Source: Blastobasis lacticolella (taxonomy: Eukaryota; Arthropoda; Insecta; Lepidoptera; Blastobasidae). Taken from it: a stretch of DNA of 64,000 bases. The notes beneath the pieces are model-generated. The model saw only the letters and a program-made list of their open reading frames with translations, did no database searches and was not told where the DNA came from. The DNA lies in assembly GCA_905147135.1 (NCBI GenBank), contig LR990053.1, positions 4,538,501-4,602,500 on the forward strand. The letters run 5' to 3'. A program made the translations under genes and the position numbers. Below, one piece after another: positions 1-10,866 of this stretch (position 1 is its first letter; every line of letters starts with the position of its first letter).

Positions 1-130
1 GACGCCTCGGGCAGAAAGCTAGTGGTTTTATATTCCTAAGTATAATAAATTAATATACAGGTCCTTACGCTCTGGACAAAGCCGAATACTACTAGTTGAG
101 TAGTGTATTTAAAACAAAACTGCAAAGTTA

Positions 131-171
131 CGGTGATCAATTTAAAATTAACGATTTTAAATTGATCACCG
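131..171. repeat. Perfect 18 bp hairpin
   Basis: Positions 131-148 and 154-171 are exact reverse complements around a 5-base loop. The stem is AT-rich with GGTGATCA at its base. It could be the core of a small foldback element or a chance palindrome. No flanking duplication was seen. The rest of 1-573 is AT-rich with no gene recognised. Confidence 0.7.
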
Positions 172-573
172 AAGAGCAGCCTGTATATAGTTGCATGGTC
201 TAGAAAGTACCCTAAACATTTCAAACTCTTTTAAATTGCATTAGAACTCCATGCCAGTTGACAGTTCAAAAAAAATAAAAAAAATTGTATTGTAATTTGA
301 CAATAATTTGAAGTGTGACATACGTCACTCGCTTCTCAAGTGTCATGTCGTGAATGTCAATAATTAATAATTGACCAATTCATTCGTGTTGTTGTGATAC
401 AGTATGTTGTAATTGTTGCCGATTAAGTTACTATTTAATTTGTAAAAAAAAAAATTATATTGTTTTGTCTAATTGATGAAAGACATGTTATGATGCTGCT
501 GAGTAGCAGTCTTAAACAGGGTTTCATTATTTGTCCAGAGGCTAAGGTCAGCCTTTATAATATGAGTGTAAAT

Positions 574-800
574 GTGGTGACCGGCAGAGTAGAATAGCAC
601 CAACAATTTACACTCGTGGGTGTCGTACAAGGTGACTAATGTATTCGAGGCAAAAATCTGGAGTCTCTGTAGACTGGAAAATGGGCCGCAGCGGTTTCAA
701 CACTGATCTCCAACCCGCATGCCAAGCGTAGAAATTATGGCGTTAACTTCCCCTCTGTAAGTCGTACAGTGGACTGAATAGGCTGTGATGATTATGAATA
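574..800 (+). repeat. Interspersed repeat family D
   Basis: Starts near the motif ggcagagtagaatagcacc and ends in a gatgattatga-like tail. The same sequence recurs at 8467, 11783, 19726, 22963, 37193 (minus), 58137, 59210/59521 and 63905. Shared landmarks are 'cactcgtgggtgtcgtacaa', 'gaggcaaaa.tct.gagtct' and 'tgcagtggactgttatgggc'. No tRNA-like promoter boxes were found, so it is either a SINE of another origin or the 3' end of a LINE. Copy number in one window marks it as abundant. Confidence 0.7.
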
Positions 801-802
801 TA

Positions 803-1023
803 TCGGGCACGGTCCGGCTATGTCTGGCATTGTCGGACGCTGCCTGGCCTTGTCTGGTATTATCCTGCATGGACCGGCCGTTGTCGGCGTGGGGTGGGTG
901 TGCTCCGGCCATGTCACTGCGTGTCTCCATCCTACTTTCCTACCTCCGCCATTTGGCGATTGAAAGGGATATTTAATGTCCTACCTGTGGTCCTACCCAA
1001 TAAAGAAATTTCAAATTTTTTTG
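803..1023 (+). repeat. Interspersed repeat family F (retroelement 3' end)
   Basis: Shares 'gggcacggtccgg', 'ctactttcctacc' and 'gaaagggatatttaatgtcc' with 45976-46145 (+) and 52333-52532 (-). All three copies end in an AATAAA-like or TTTTGAA-repeat tail, which suits the 3' end of a non-LTR retrotransposon. No coding sequence was recognised in any copy. Confidence 0.6.
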
Positions 1024-1026
1024 ACT

Positions 1027-3517
1027 AATCTTCCTATACACACAAAGTATGATGCACTTTTCTGGCTCTACGCAGGATAACTCAATCTTATGTTCAACTG
1101 AGAGGCCAGCAACATATTTCCAGTCTTTCGATTTAATATTTTGCCGTATTGCAATTAATGACGCAACTAATTGTATTATAGTTATATAAATTAAATGACA
1201 TCTCAGATTCTCTCAGCCAGTGCTCAGTTAAACATAAAACTTCTACAGGAGTTTTCTTTAAAAAACCTTGTATATTTTGGTGAATTAATCGTAAACAATT
1301 CTTGGGCTTCTCTTTTGTTTTAAAATATAGTTAAAAGAGCATCCTTTGTCCTTAGATGATAACGAGGAGGAGCCCTGGTCAATCCTACTTACGCTAATAT
1401 TGTTATACCAATTACTATTATAAGCTAACAATGTAGCAATATATTTTTTGTCCGTTTCCTTGAGATACAAAGTATCGTTTGTACAAATAATATTGCCAAC
1501 AAATTTGTTGATGTCAAAAAATGAAAATGCGTTACTATAACGAGTCAAATTATATAAACATGTATTCAGTCTATGAATACGTCTATTTAACTTAGGGTCA
1601 TTATTTGTATATGGGAAAGCACACAAAGTAATTTTATTAAAATTTTGGTGCTGAATTTTTTGGAAACTCTCTACAATATCATTTCTAGTTTCTGACCATT
1701 ACTATAATACGGTCTTTATAATATTGTTTACTAGCCACATTTATTATCTCATTAAATGATCGGTTTGGCAAACAATGATTACAAACAAATTTATTGACAT
1801 CATTACTTATTAATATGCCCATGCCTTTGCCAAGCAAATCGGAATATATTATAGTGCGTATTGAACCCTGTGCCGTGTCCGTAGTGCCCGCCAATCTCGA
1901 TGTGGCGGCGGCATAAGAAGTGGCCACGACGGCCGGGGCTCAGCCGGCCCGCCGGTCTTGTGGATGGTGGCTTGCTGGATGTGGGCGGTGGGGCCTTAGA
2001 GCGCTTCGATCTCCTTGCTATGGTGGCATAGGAGGTGGCCGCAATGGCCGGTGCGGCTGTGGCCTTGAATGGCTCGTCGACCGCGGGCTGGACGTGGGCC
2101 GCGTGGGCTGAAGAGCGCGTCATACTCCTCGCAGCGGCGGCATAAGAGATGGCCGCGACGGCCGGGGCGGCTGAGGCTTTGTGGGGCCCGCCGACAGCAG
2201 GTACGATGTGGGCCGCGGTAGAAGCGGTGGCCGCGAAGGCCGGGGCGGCTAAGACCTTAGACCCGGGGACCGCGGGCTCGATGTTGACCCGCGGTGCTCG
2301 CGGCGTGCGGCTCGGGGGCGACGACACTGTTTTGCGGCTGGGGCGCGGGGCGCTGAAGCTGCGAAGCGACACACTCACATTCTTCTTCTTTGACAGTCAT
2401 CAGTCGTTCGATCATGTACGTGTTTTCATTCGATAATTTAACTATTTCAGAGGTAGCTTTTCTTCAAGTAATGATTTAATTTTGTGCAATTTGTTATTTT
2501 TTATTTACTATCTCGTCTGTGTTTGCCGAAGCGCGCACAGACGGTTTCAATGCCACCTGGCGTAAGAAAACTGCGTCGCTAGTGAGCAGAGTGCGCGCCA
2601 GCAGTAACAGCCTCCTGAAATGCATACCTAAAGCTGACAAATTTGAGAGTCCTGTCATGTGGGTCCTTACGCAGCGGACGCTATCTAGGCTTAAAATATT
2701 ATATTAGAAAATAATTAAATTAATAATTTTATGACATAGTTATAATAAATTTTGCTAACATAGACTAAGATCTACTAACAACAAATGTACCACTGTTGTC
2801 TTGTCAATAAATATATTATTATTATTTAAGTCTATTTGCAATTTTTTATTTTTTTTAAACATCTCGTATTTCTCCGTGGTATGAATTTGTTGCGCACTCC
2901 TTTCGTAACTGATTCGTTGTCTGGTATAAATGGTGAATAATTTTGTTTTGCCTTGATGACTTTACTTTCTGATAGGTATTTTTGACATTTTTTTTTATTT
3001 TAGGTACTTGTTTTGATCTTTTATTCCTATTTTTATCATGTAAAGATCACATTGATGTGGTCTCATTGCAGGAATTACATGGGTCAGAAGTATTTTCAGA
3101 CACTGCTTGGTGACTATATTCTGGTTCATCATAAAAACACTGGGATTTTTGGTGTGAGTCGCAAGACCGTCGCTGATCATATTTTGTTATAATATTGTGA
3201 CCCTCACTCAGAGCTAGCTCCAGTTCTGAGATTCTGCTCAAGGCACTTGTGTAATTCGTATTACAGGTCTGCTGTTCTGCGAGTAGGTTTCGTATCTCGT
3301 CTCTGTCCCTGGTTACTTCCAAGTACTCCTTATGCATAGAAGCAAGCTCACTCTTTAACTGAGTGTTCGTGCTAATAACGCTTTCGATCTCCTGTTCTGC
3401 GTCTATGCGTTCCTCCAACAGCTGGTCGGAGAGACTTTTGGAGCATTTCAGCTCGTCCAGCGCCAGCTGCAGCTTGCATTCGATCTCCTCGCAGGCAGCG
3501 CGTCGTGTCTTCACCAT
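1027..3517 (-). pseudogene. Decayed LINE: coiled coil, SGNH-like ORF1, endonuclease start
   Basis: Read on the minus strand this holds, in order: a 156-codon open stretch (3517-3047, start MVKTRRAACEEIE) with heptad-rich coiled coil; a Pro/Ala-rich stretch (about 2480-1900); a segment with YSDLLGKGMG and NHCLPNRSF (about 1880-1700) resembling the serine block of SGNH hydrolases; a second SGNH-like end (1626-1285); and, after a shift, EVLCLTEHWL followed by LSVEHKIE and CIILCVYR (about 1267-1030), typical of the EEP endonuclease that begins LINE ORF2. CR1-like elements are known to carry esterase-type ORF1s, so I read this as ORF1 plus the start of ORF2, with stops and frameshifts. It is cut off on the left by repeat F and interrupted at 2515-2826. 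The SGNH call is inference from motif shape; the endonuclease call is stronger. Confidence 0.55.
2515..2826 (+). mobile_element. 5'-truncated LINE 3' end, inserted in the minus-strand LINE
   Basis: Encodes about 60 open residues (ATWRKKTASLVSRVRASSNS, then FESPVMWVL) ending at the TAG at 2705, then AT-rich sequence with AATAAA and an ATT microsatellite at about 2805-2826. The 'K.ASLV.RVR.SSNS.L' pattern looks like the C-terminus of a non-LTR reverse transcriptase from memory of such proteins, but I cannot name the clade. Its position between two halves of the opposite-strand element suggests nesting. Confidence 0.35.
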
Positions 3518-3653
3518 ATTTGAAAGTAATTGTCGGCACTGGGCGGCCTGAAACTGACAACAAACTGGGACAGCAGAAATTCCAACACGAATATTATGTA
3601 AATTATATATTGAGAAATATATAAAGTATATATTATATTATTAAACCTTATCA

Positions 3654-4060
3654 ATTGGCAAACAACCCCATAAAAATATTTAAATATCTATTTATTACTT
3701 TCTAATACGCACTATAAACTGCTAATTTAGTTCTCCACTTAACAAAATATATTATGGCAAAGCCCTCCACAGATTTGAAGGAGGCTTAAGTCAATTAGTT
3801 AATTAATACCTATCAAATGGCAAACAAACAGTGGCCTACTAATTTAGCTATCTACTTAACTAAATATAATATAATTATGTGGAGAAGGCTCTAGTCAAGT
3901 AGTAATTACAAACTAACTGGCAAACAAACAGTAATATAGCCTGTTAACTATCTACTTATTTAACAAAATATTCTATATTATTTCACTGATATTAATGTGG
4001 TCAATCAATGACACAAACAGCAATACAGTTTGCTAATTTAGCTGAGCAATCCCCAATTTA
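3654..4060 (+). repeat. Degenerate AT-rich tandem units
   Basis: The block 'tggcaaacaa' recurs at 3656, 3818 and 3918, with a weaker start near 4009. Each is followed by 'ctaatttagctatctacttaac' or a variant, then an AT-rich run containing 'aaatataata'. Spacings are about 162, 100 and 93 bases, so this is an old, unequal tandem array, not a clean satellite. No ORF. Confidence 0.55.
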
Positions 4061-4211
4061 ATATCTATCTATGAGCAGACTATTATACAAGCAGTTATAT
4101 GAGGAAGGGTAAATCCAATTTACGAGCCCCTGCTATTAAGAGACTATTATTAAAATATCTACTAACAACAACAAATATTAGGTATCTGTAATCAGTAAAT
4201 CACCTATCACT

Positions 4212-4356
4212 TAAGGCCTTGCCACACACAAAGCTCGGCGCGAGCGCGGCTCTGGCGCGGCGCGATGCTGGCGCGTTGCCTAGGCAACTATCGCGCCGCG
4301 CTATGGTTGCCTAGCAACTATCGCACCGCGCTCGCACCGCGCTCGCGCCGAGCTCA
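4212..4356. mobile_element. CpG-rich palindromic MITE with X-box-like motifs, copy 1
   Basis: Begins 'ttaaggccttgccacacaca' and continues into a CpG-dense palindrome (4231-4249 pairs with 4338-4353). The outer end matches, in reverse complement, the right end of the copy at 8940-9152, so that outer sequence is the terminal repeat of a shared family. Its own right terminus is replaced after 4353. GGCCTTGCCACAC-type ends next to TTA/TAA recall PIF/Harbinger MITEs (inference). It carries the 14-mer palindrome GTTGCCTAGGCAAC at 4275-4288 and GTTGCCTAGCAAC at 4306-4318. Confidence 0.65.
4275..4318. promoter_or_regulatory. Two RFX/X-box-like motifs
   Basis: GTTGCCTAGGCAAC (4275-4288) and GTTGCCTAGCAAC (4306-4318) satisfy the published RFX consensus RYYNYY-N(1-3)-RRNRAC. 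Both lie inside a MITE, about 1.75 kb before the candidate first exon at 6073. Motif presence is seen; binding is not shown. Confidence 0.4.
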
Positions 4357-4360
4357 CGCC

Positions 4361-4919
4361 ACGCCGGCATCGCGCCGCCAGGGGTGGACTAACGAACAAA
4401 GCCGGAAAGGCGGCCCGCCCCGGGCCTCTGGTCCAAACGTCTCCAAGTTGCCTTGATCAAATCCTATACAAAGCTTTAAAATATGCTTAGAACATATCGA
4501 AGAGGTGGTTCGGAGTTGTGACAGGGGCGTAGCTATCGCCGTATCACTATTCAAACAGAATTAAGATCAGGGTCGAGGACCCCCTCCGCCAAAGAAGTAA
4601 TTTTAACTAAATAAATAAAAACACTTAAACATACAAATGTGAACTGAATAAAAAGCATGTAAAATTACATAAAACTTCTTAAACTGGGGGCCTTATAAAG
4701 GTTGTCCGCCGTGGGCCTCTGATGGACTTAGTCCGGTACTGCCGGCGTCGCGCCAACAAAGTGTTGCCAATGTAGGCTATTTATCGCCATTTGGGGTATT
4801 CGAGATTAAAATTGGCGACGAAAAAATTGTAATGGCAAATTGTTTAGGCTATCTCAGGCTTTGGGCCAAGGTACATAAATAAACATAAACTTAAGAGAGA
4901 ACACCCGACGGTTTCGCGA
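4361..4919. other. GC-rich to AT-rich non-coding stretch
   Basis: Contains two related pieces, 'cgggcctctggtcc' near 4420 and 'gtgggcctctgatgg' near 4711, and a 'gccggc.tcgcgcc' motif near 4363 and 4741. These suggest a disrupted or duplicated repeat. No ORF or known domain seen. Confidence 0.3.
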
Positions 4920-5564
4920 ATGACTGTGAGTTCCAAGTACATTTACCTACTACTGCTCTTGCTGACACTAGCACCCATAGAGATATACATCTTGATGCGG
5001 TTGAACGAACAAATAACTCTGATGGTTACCGTAGTTAATAAAAACAGCGCCGTCTACAGTGCCACAAAAATGTCTGACCGGGTGACAGCATCGCTGTTGT
5101 TGGCATTGACATTACATTTCAAACGGCAACACTTAGTTCCGGTTTTGGCCACCGGATCGAATAGGTTTGTCAACAATCTTGTCAAGCCGCCAGATATAAC
5201 ATTGTTAACGCGTACAAGAATTTGTATGGACAGTGGTAACCATTCCAATAGCTATGTGTAATACGTCGTTGGATAGCTATTTTCAAGCTGAACAAAAGTA
5301 ACTATGGCGCTTGTTCAAACGCAAACATATTACAGTAATAAGCATTTTTTTCTGTTCTACCCACATTTAATGGTCAGAACTAAATTCACGGTGTTATACC
5401 GCCAGTGCAAAGTCACATCGTGGTAAGACGGCCAAATAAAAAACAATCAGATGGAGTGCATTGAATTTGATTGAAGATACCAACGAGGATCGAAAAAACT
5501 AAAATTATTTTAACAATCCCATCAATTATGATAAAAGCAGCATCAGCATTTTATTTGTGCGGCG

Positions 5565-5690
5565 CATTTGTGGCTCGCCGCGAGCACGTTGCCTCAACGA
5601 ACAAACAAATGCGCAGCTGAGCAGCCTCACCGCGCGCGGTGAACATCTCGCCGCGCACGGCGAGCATGCCTCGGGCTGAGCCGCTCTAAT
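5565..5690. promoter_or_regulatory. CpG-rich palindromic segment
   Basis: A local CpG island in AT-rich sequence with repeated 'gctcgccgcgagc', 'caccgcgcgcggtga' and 'cgccgcgcacggcg' palindromes. It lies 400-500 bases before the candidate first exon at 6073 and could be its promoter region, or another palindromic MITE like those at 4212 and 8940. Confidence 0.3.
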
Positions 5691-6072
5691 TCGTAATACC
5701 TTTACATTGTAAAGTAACGACCATTCGTAGACATGTCCGAGACGTCACTGAGACGACATTGGAGCTCTATTGCAGTTTTAGCTCCAATGAAGTGGTCTCA
5801 TTGCCTTTGTACAATGAACCGGTCCATATATAGAAGTCTTTGCTGGCAGCACTACATTACTTTAAAACTCAAATATAATATTCCTATCTGTAAACAAACT
5901 GATACTTCAGCTGTCACATCGACCAGACATTGTTTTTTTTATGTTTAAGTTTTCATGTGATATCACAGTGATATTTCCAGCATTTTACTGTGTGGGACGT
6001 TTATTTTCGAAATAAGTACAAAAACATAAAAGCGGCACGAAAACAGAAATATTTTGAGTTTCTCAAGCATGT

Positions 6073-6137
6073 ATGGCCGAGTTTAGAGCAGATAAGTTGC
6101 TGTTTGATTTGGAAGATGTACAGCAAAGATTTAAACG
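6073..6137 (+). CDS. Candidate first coding exon, protein not recognised
   Basis: ATG at 6073 in good context (GTATGGCC, G at +4) starts 21 codons, MAEFRADKLLFDLEDVQQRF and one more, then AAACG followed by GTACGT, a good splice donor at 6138. The charged, helical composition looks protein-like and unlike the shadows of repeats. No neighbouring repeat family covers this stretch, and a CpG-rich segment lies upstream. If unspliced the frame stays open to a TAA at about 6222 (49 codons). No downstream exon was identified, so gene identity and extent are unknown. Confidence 0.33.
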
Positions 6138-6222
6138 GTACGTAACATGTATTCAGATAGATTTTGAAAATATTGAAATAAATGTGATCTTTTGGAAATC
6201 ATTTGAATTTAAGTGGAATTAA

Positions 6223-7170
6223 TGTATTTTGTAGTACTTATTGTTTACATTTATTTGAGGTTACAAAATTAACCGAAAAATATTATGGTAGCTTTGTTCG
6301 TTTTGTATTTTTGATATTTGTTGTTTGACAGTATCTAGATCTATATCCAGGCACAGTGCAATGTACCTAAGGCTATTCGGTGCTGGTGAAATGAAACCCT
6401 GCTGACCCTCGGTCAGAGAAACTTGAGAAATCTATTTTTAATTTCGGAAATCGTAGTAAATCATTATCACTGGCTGGTCAAACAGTGACACAGAGAGACA
6501 AAACATTTCTAAGAGATTGACATTACAACGTTGTCAGTGTTGCGGCTAATAAATTAATAAGGATATATACAAGAATATTATTTCTATATCCAACACTTCC
6601 CTTAAACTTATTATTTCAGCAATTTATCTATATTGTGACAGTTGAAGTAGGTACTCAGTTTGACATTAGGATTGTTTAGACATTGATTAAAACAGTCATG
6701 TATCTAATAAACCTCCCATTTGTTTCATTTGCTTCGAGTAGACATTATGACAATTTTGCTTTCCCTACATGTTACATTGTTACCTATCTATGGTCAATTA
6801 TTATTTTCTATTACGTAGTTAGTTTATTGAAAAAAAAAAGAATTATGTTATTATTTTATACTTTTCGATTACAATATTTAAATTTCTAAAATTTTCATTT
6901 AGATGTGCACTAAATTACACCGTCTTTTAGGTGCTTTGATTTAAATTATATTAGGAAATTATAAAATTATACACCGATGTTTCAAAAGAAACGTCAGGTC
7001 TTCAGGAGCTCCAGCAACGTTCAAAACATTGCGCGCGTTATTTTCTGACAGCTTATTTCAATAGACGAAAAAACGGGATAGCGAGGTTCATAATAATTGT
7101 AGAGTGAGCAAACAGGGAATATTTTTGATTTGTGTCTAGTCTGTTATGTGTCTTTGCCAGTGTCTACTGG
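6223..7170. other. Unassigned AT-rich stretch
   Basis: No repeat family shared with the rest of the window and no domain seen. If 6073-6137 is an exon, this would be the start of its intron. Confidence 0.3.
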
Positions 7171-7172
7171 TA

Positions 7173-7892
7173 TAGTAGGACCACGCTAAGTCCGAATCGC
7201 TTTAAAAAAAAAAAAAAATCTCTGTATGGCAACTAATGCCATGTCTTTTATCCGTCATAGAACGTAATTTATAAAAGTCATAACAAAGAATTTGACTGAT
7301 TTGAAAAATATTGTTGAGGCGATTGGCACATTGGAGCGCAGCATTCATTCTGGCGAAATTTAGAAATATGTGTAATTTTTTATATTGTTTTATACAATAC
7401 AATAAAAAATTTAGGAATTCTCCAAATTGTTATAATCTTTTCATAAAATTATATTATTTAGGCAAAAAATAATTAGAGAACTGAGTAACGGAATACCTAT
7501 TTGACAATCCTGGAGACCTCACTTCACAGCAGCGGCCTATTTGACGCCTTTTTATGTAGAAAGTACAGCGCCAAAAACTTATATGACCCGCAGCCCGTGT
7601 CAAATGTTGCAAAGAAAAAAAACGACGGATCCGCACGAACGCGCGTGGATGCGTTGTCAGTGTGTTCGACTATGAGTAATTTCCATAGAAACCGATGACA
7701 GCTCAAATTACTTTATGTCACGCACTAACGCACGTCACGCACAAAAGTACGGTGCTGCGTTCCAGTGTGCGGATCGCCTAAATAATAATGGACAATGACT
7801 GACAAGGACAGATTATCCAATAGATATTGCCATATCCACATTTTATAATTTCTACCACTGTCAGTTGATTCGGACTAAGCGTGGTCCTATTA
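7173..7892. mobile_element. 720 bp TIR element flanked by TA
   Basis: About 27 bp of the ends (taGTAGGACCACGCTAAGT and its inverted partner at 7869-7892) are near-perfect inverted repeats, each flanked by TA (7171-7172 and 7893-7894). TA duplication and no transposase suit a non-autonomous Tc1/mariner-like element (inference). The interior has an A-run and no ORF of note. A diverged, shortened relative in the opposite orientation lies at 33950-34260. Confidence 0.65.
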
Positions 7893-7894
7893 TA

Positions 7895-8939
7895 GCCAGA
7901 TTATATAAATTACTAAAAAATTCTACCATAAATATTTAAAAAACTACAAAAAAATTCTACCATAAATATTTAATAATTTCACCTGGCAAGTGCGTTTTGA
8001 CAACTGTCAAAGACACAAATACGTAAGAGTGGGTTACTTAAGCCCGCGGGGACTATTCTAGCGACAAATCCCGGTTCAGCCGCTAGAGATAAATCTGTTA
8101 GAAAAAAGTCGAATTTGATTCTGTATGGCGGTAAGTCAATTGTACACGAACAAGAAGAACTACGATCCATGGCCATGAAGTAAGCTTTGGGCAATTGTTC
8201 GTCTATTTTATACTGAACTGAAAATTGTGGTGGATAAGATTGAGCGCAATTTTCTGTGCACTGTAGCGGGTAATTAAACAAAACATCTATATCAGCGTTA
8301 GACTCTAGCCACCGAATTTTTGCACTGTAGAATTTGTGCTCTATGTTACGGTATCATTAAAAGTTTGTCTGTCGTACTGAAATGTTTTGATTCTGATGTA
8401 GGAGAGCTGTGCCCCCTCATCCTACCTACCTTAGGGGGCCTACCTAGGGAGCAAAATTTGCAGTGGTGTCCAACAGAGTAAAATAGCATCGCTGTCCACA
8501 CTAAGAGGTGTCGTAAAAGGCGACTTATTTCAGAGGTAGGGCGTTACTTTTCCAAGCTTCAAATTTTTACCTACCTTATATATACTCTTGCAAGCTAGCG
8601 AGTGGAGGGGAATAAAAAGTAAGCCTATATTCTTCCTCAGGTTTAAAATTATCTGCGTAATGCACCAGTCAAATTAGGAGGAAAGATTCGGACTGTTGGT
8701 AAAAAGAAACGAGTAATTAACCCGCTATTACGACATGCGGGAGTATTACCATCCTAAAAATTCATTTCCCCGAATAATGGAGCAGCCACTCTATGTGTGC
8801 CGATTTGCATAGAAACGCGGTGGCCAAAACTGGAACCGCGGAAAAATAACGACACTTACTTTTGAAATGTATTTGAACTGACATGTCAATCCCAAAAAGA
8901 GCGCCGCCGGTACCAGGTCTGATAAGTTTGTGGCACTGC
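7895..8939. other. Unassigned stretch with a repeat D fragment
   Basis: About 8467-8535 matches the start of repeat D (tggtgtccaacagagtaaaatagca). The remainder has no shared repeat and no recognised coding sequence; a 100-codon minus-strand frame at 7979-8281 shows no known motif. Confidence 0.35.
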
Positions 8940-9152
8940 ACAGCGCAGGCGCGGCGCCGCGCTCACGCCGGCCTGAGCGCGGCCTGAGCGCGGCGTGAGC
9001 GCGGCCTGAGCGCGGCGTGAGCGCGGCCTGAGCGCGGCGCGATGCTGGCGCGTTGCCTAGGCAACTATCGCGCCGCGCGATGGTTGCCTAGCAAATATCG
9101 CACCGCGCTCGCGCCGCGCTCGCGCCGAGCTTTGTGTGTGGCAAGGCCTAAT
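8940..9152. mobile_element. CpG-rich palindromic MITE with X-box-like motif, copy 2
   Basis: Shares the core gatgctggcgcgttgccta through the second X-box-like site with copy 1 at 4212, and ends 'tttgtgtgtggcaaggccta', the inverse of copy 1's start. X-box-like 14-mer GTTGCCTAGGCAAC at 9052-9065; the second site (9083-9095) has its final C changed to A. The left arm is expanded by six 11 bp units (gcctgagcgcg/gcgtgagcgcg) at about 8971-9036. Confidence 0.65.
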
Positions 9153-9166
9153 CGGTCTACACCTAG

Positions 9167-9423
9167 GTAGAGCTCGTCTAGTCTAAGATGACGCGCCCCA
9201 CTACTTAGTTAGTTGATTTTGATGTGTGAGTGCAAATATTAATAACGACACTTCATCTGTGTGGGAGCCAATGAACGGCGCGTGCTCCGACGTTTGAATC
9301 TTACTGGCAACTGAATGACCAATTACAACGGCATTTGTATATGTATTGCGTCTATATTTTAAACTTGCTTGTGTGCGTTAATGCGATAGTGGGGCGCGTC
9401 ATTTTAAATTAGACGAGCTCTAC
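9167..9423. mobile_element. 257 bp foldback element
   Basis: The outer 37 bases are inverted repeats: gtagagctcgtctagtct at 9167 pairs with agacgagctctac ending 9423, and the stems continue through gacgcgcccca/tggggcgcgtc. No clear target duplication. No ORF. Confidence 0.6.
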
Positions 9424-10866
9424 CACTCTAGTCAGCTGGGTATGTCAAACTACCCACCCACCCCTTTTGAAACGTAAATGTCATAAAAAATGGAAAAAGA
9501 AAGTAAGATAAATACAGAGAGGAAAAGATAAACGGAAAAGGCATTCGTTATATAATAAATTAAAGTTAAAGTTAGGTGAGAGGTCTTAAAATGAAAAGGG
9601 GAAAAAGAGGTAGGTACGTGTTTAGTACCAACCCTGTACGAAAAGCAAATTTGCTAATTTTCAAAACGGCGGACGCATGCACCTACCGCAGAGAAATAAG
9701 GTGCCTTATGTCCTGCTCCTTGCTATATTGTTATTTCTGTGCAGTCACTATTAGTGCTGTCTGAAGTCAATGTTTTTTGACTTCTACTTCGCTTCCACTA
9801 ATTGTCAAGCGAAGAGAGCCGGTAAACTGGACCTAGTGTTACCTAGTTCACTAATGTGAACGCTGTACTGTTTAAAATTACGTGTTTTGTGTTCAATAAG
9901 TGTTTATAGGTAGGCAAAACAAACACAACACTCCAATACGCAGGTGAATACGTCCACAGTCAAATTCGTGGGGTTCTTGGGGTTACCACCAGCGACTACC
10001 TACGTAAAAATAGTAGGTGAGTAGCTATGAATCTATAAACTCGGAACTTTCGATAGGTCCTCGTATATGCTTTGGTACTTTACACAAAAATATTAATTGG
10101 ACAATAATTACAGGGATCAAGTTGCACCAACTTCCTTCGTAGTAGGTAGGTAGGTACCTATCTGACAAAAGATTAAAACAGGAGTAGGTAACCTGTTTAC
10201 TTATTTATTATAATGATATATTCAACTGTGTAAAGTTTACTATGATCAAGATCTATGTTCCCAAGGTGCGTTCACTTCTTTGTTATCAGCCCGGGTCAAC
10301 GACCGCGGCTTGGCAATCTGTTGGATACCTACGAGTGAAAGACGTATCGCGCAGGTACTTACTCACCGGTAGTAATAACAATCGATATTTATTTAGGGAT
10401 CAATTATGAATGAATACGTATAATAGGTACGTAGGTGTAGAAAGATAGATGCAATCTGTTTCGATAATTATAGAAGTCCTTAATAAAATTACCTATACGA
10501 AATATTTTACAGTACGTCGATAGGCTTAACTAACTGTGCGTGAAAGTTAGTAAAAATAGCAAAATAAAGCCTGTTTCGTAGTCCTCTGATTTCGGTCGAA
10601 CAAAGGCGACCGTTACAACTTTAGTGTCGTTATAATAACTTATTTGCCACAAACACTGGCACCATAGAAATCGTAACGCTTGTTTGCTATGATAATATGT
10701 CACAAATTAATTACTTGTTGAAACTTATTAACAATTAAGACTATTTTTAAAATAAATATGTCTTACTAAAGCGAAACTGTAGCCGAGGTGTTCTTTACTT
10801 AAGAAGAAGCTCATTTGACCATGGTACTGCATGCTATCCAGACCTGAGACAAAAATTTCTTTTTTC
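9424..10866. other. Unassigned AT-rich stretch
   Basis: Contains a short GTAG run near 10140. No shared repeats, no convincing ORF. Confidence 0.3.

Noticed and set aside
4920..5261. 113-codon plus ORF with a leucine-rich, signal-like N-terminus
   Set aside because: The hydrophobic start (YIYLLLLLLTLAPIEIYIL) is suggestive, but no conserved domain, poly(A) signal or promoter was seen. Left uncalled; transcript data would settle it.
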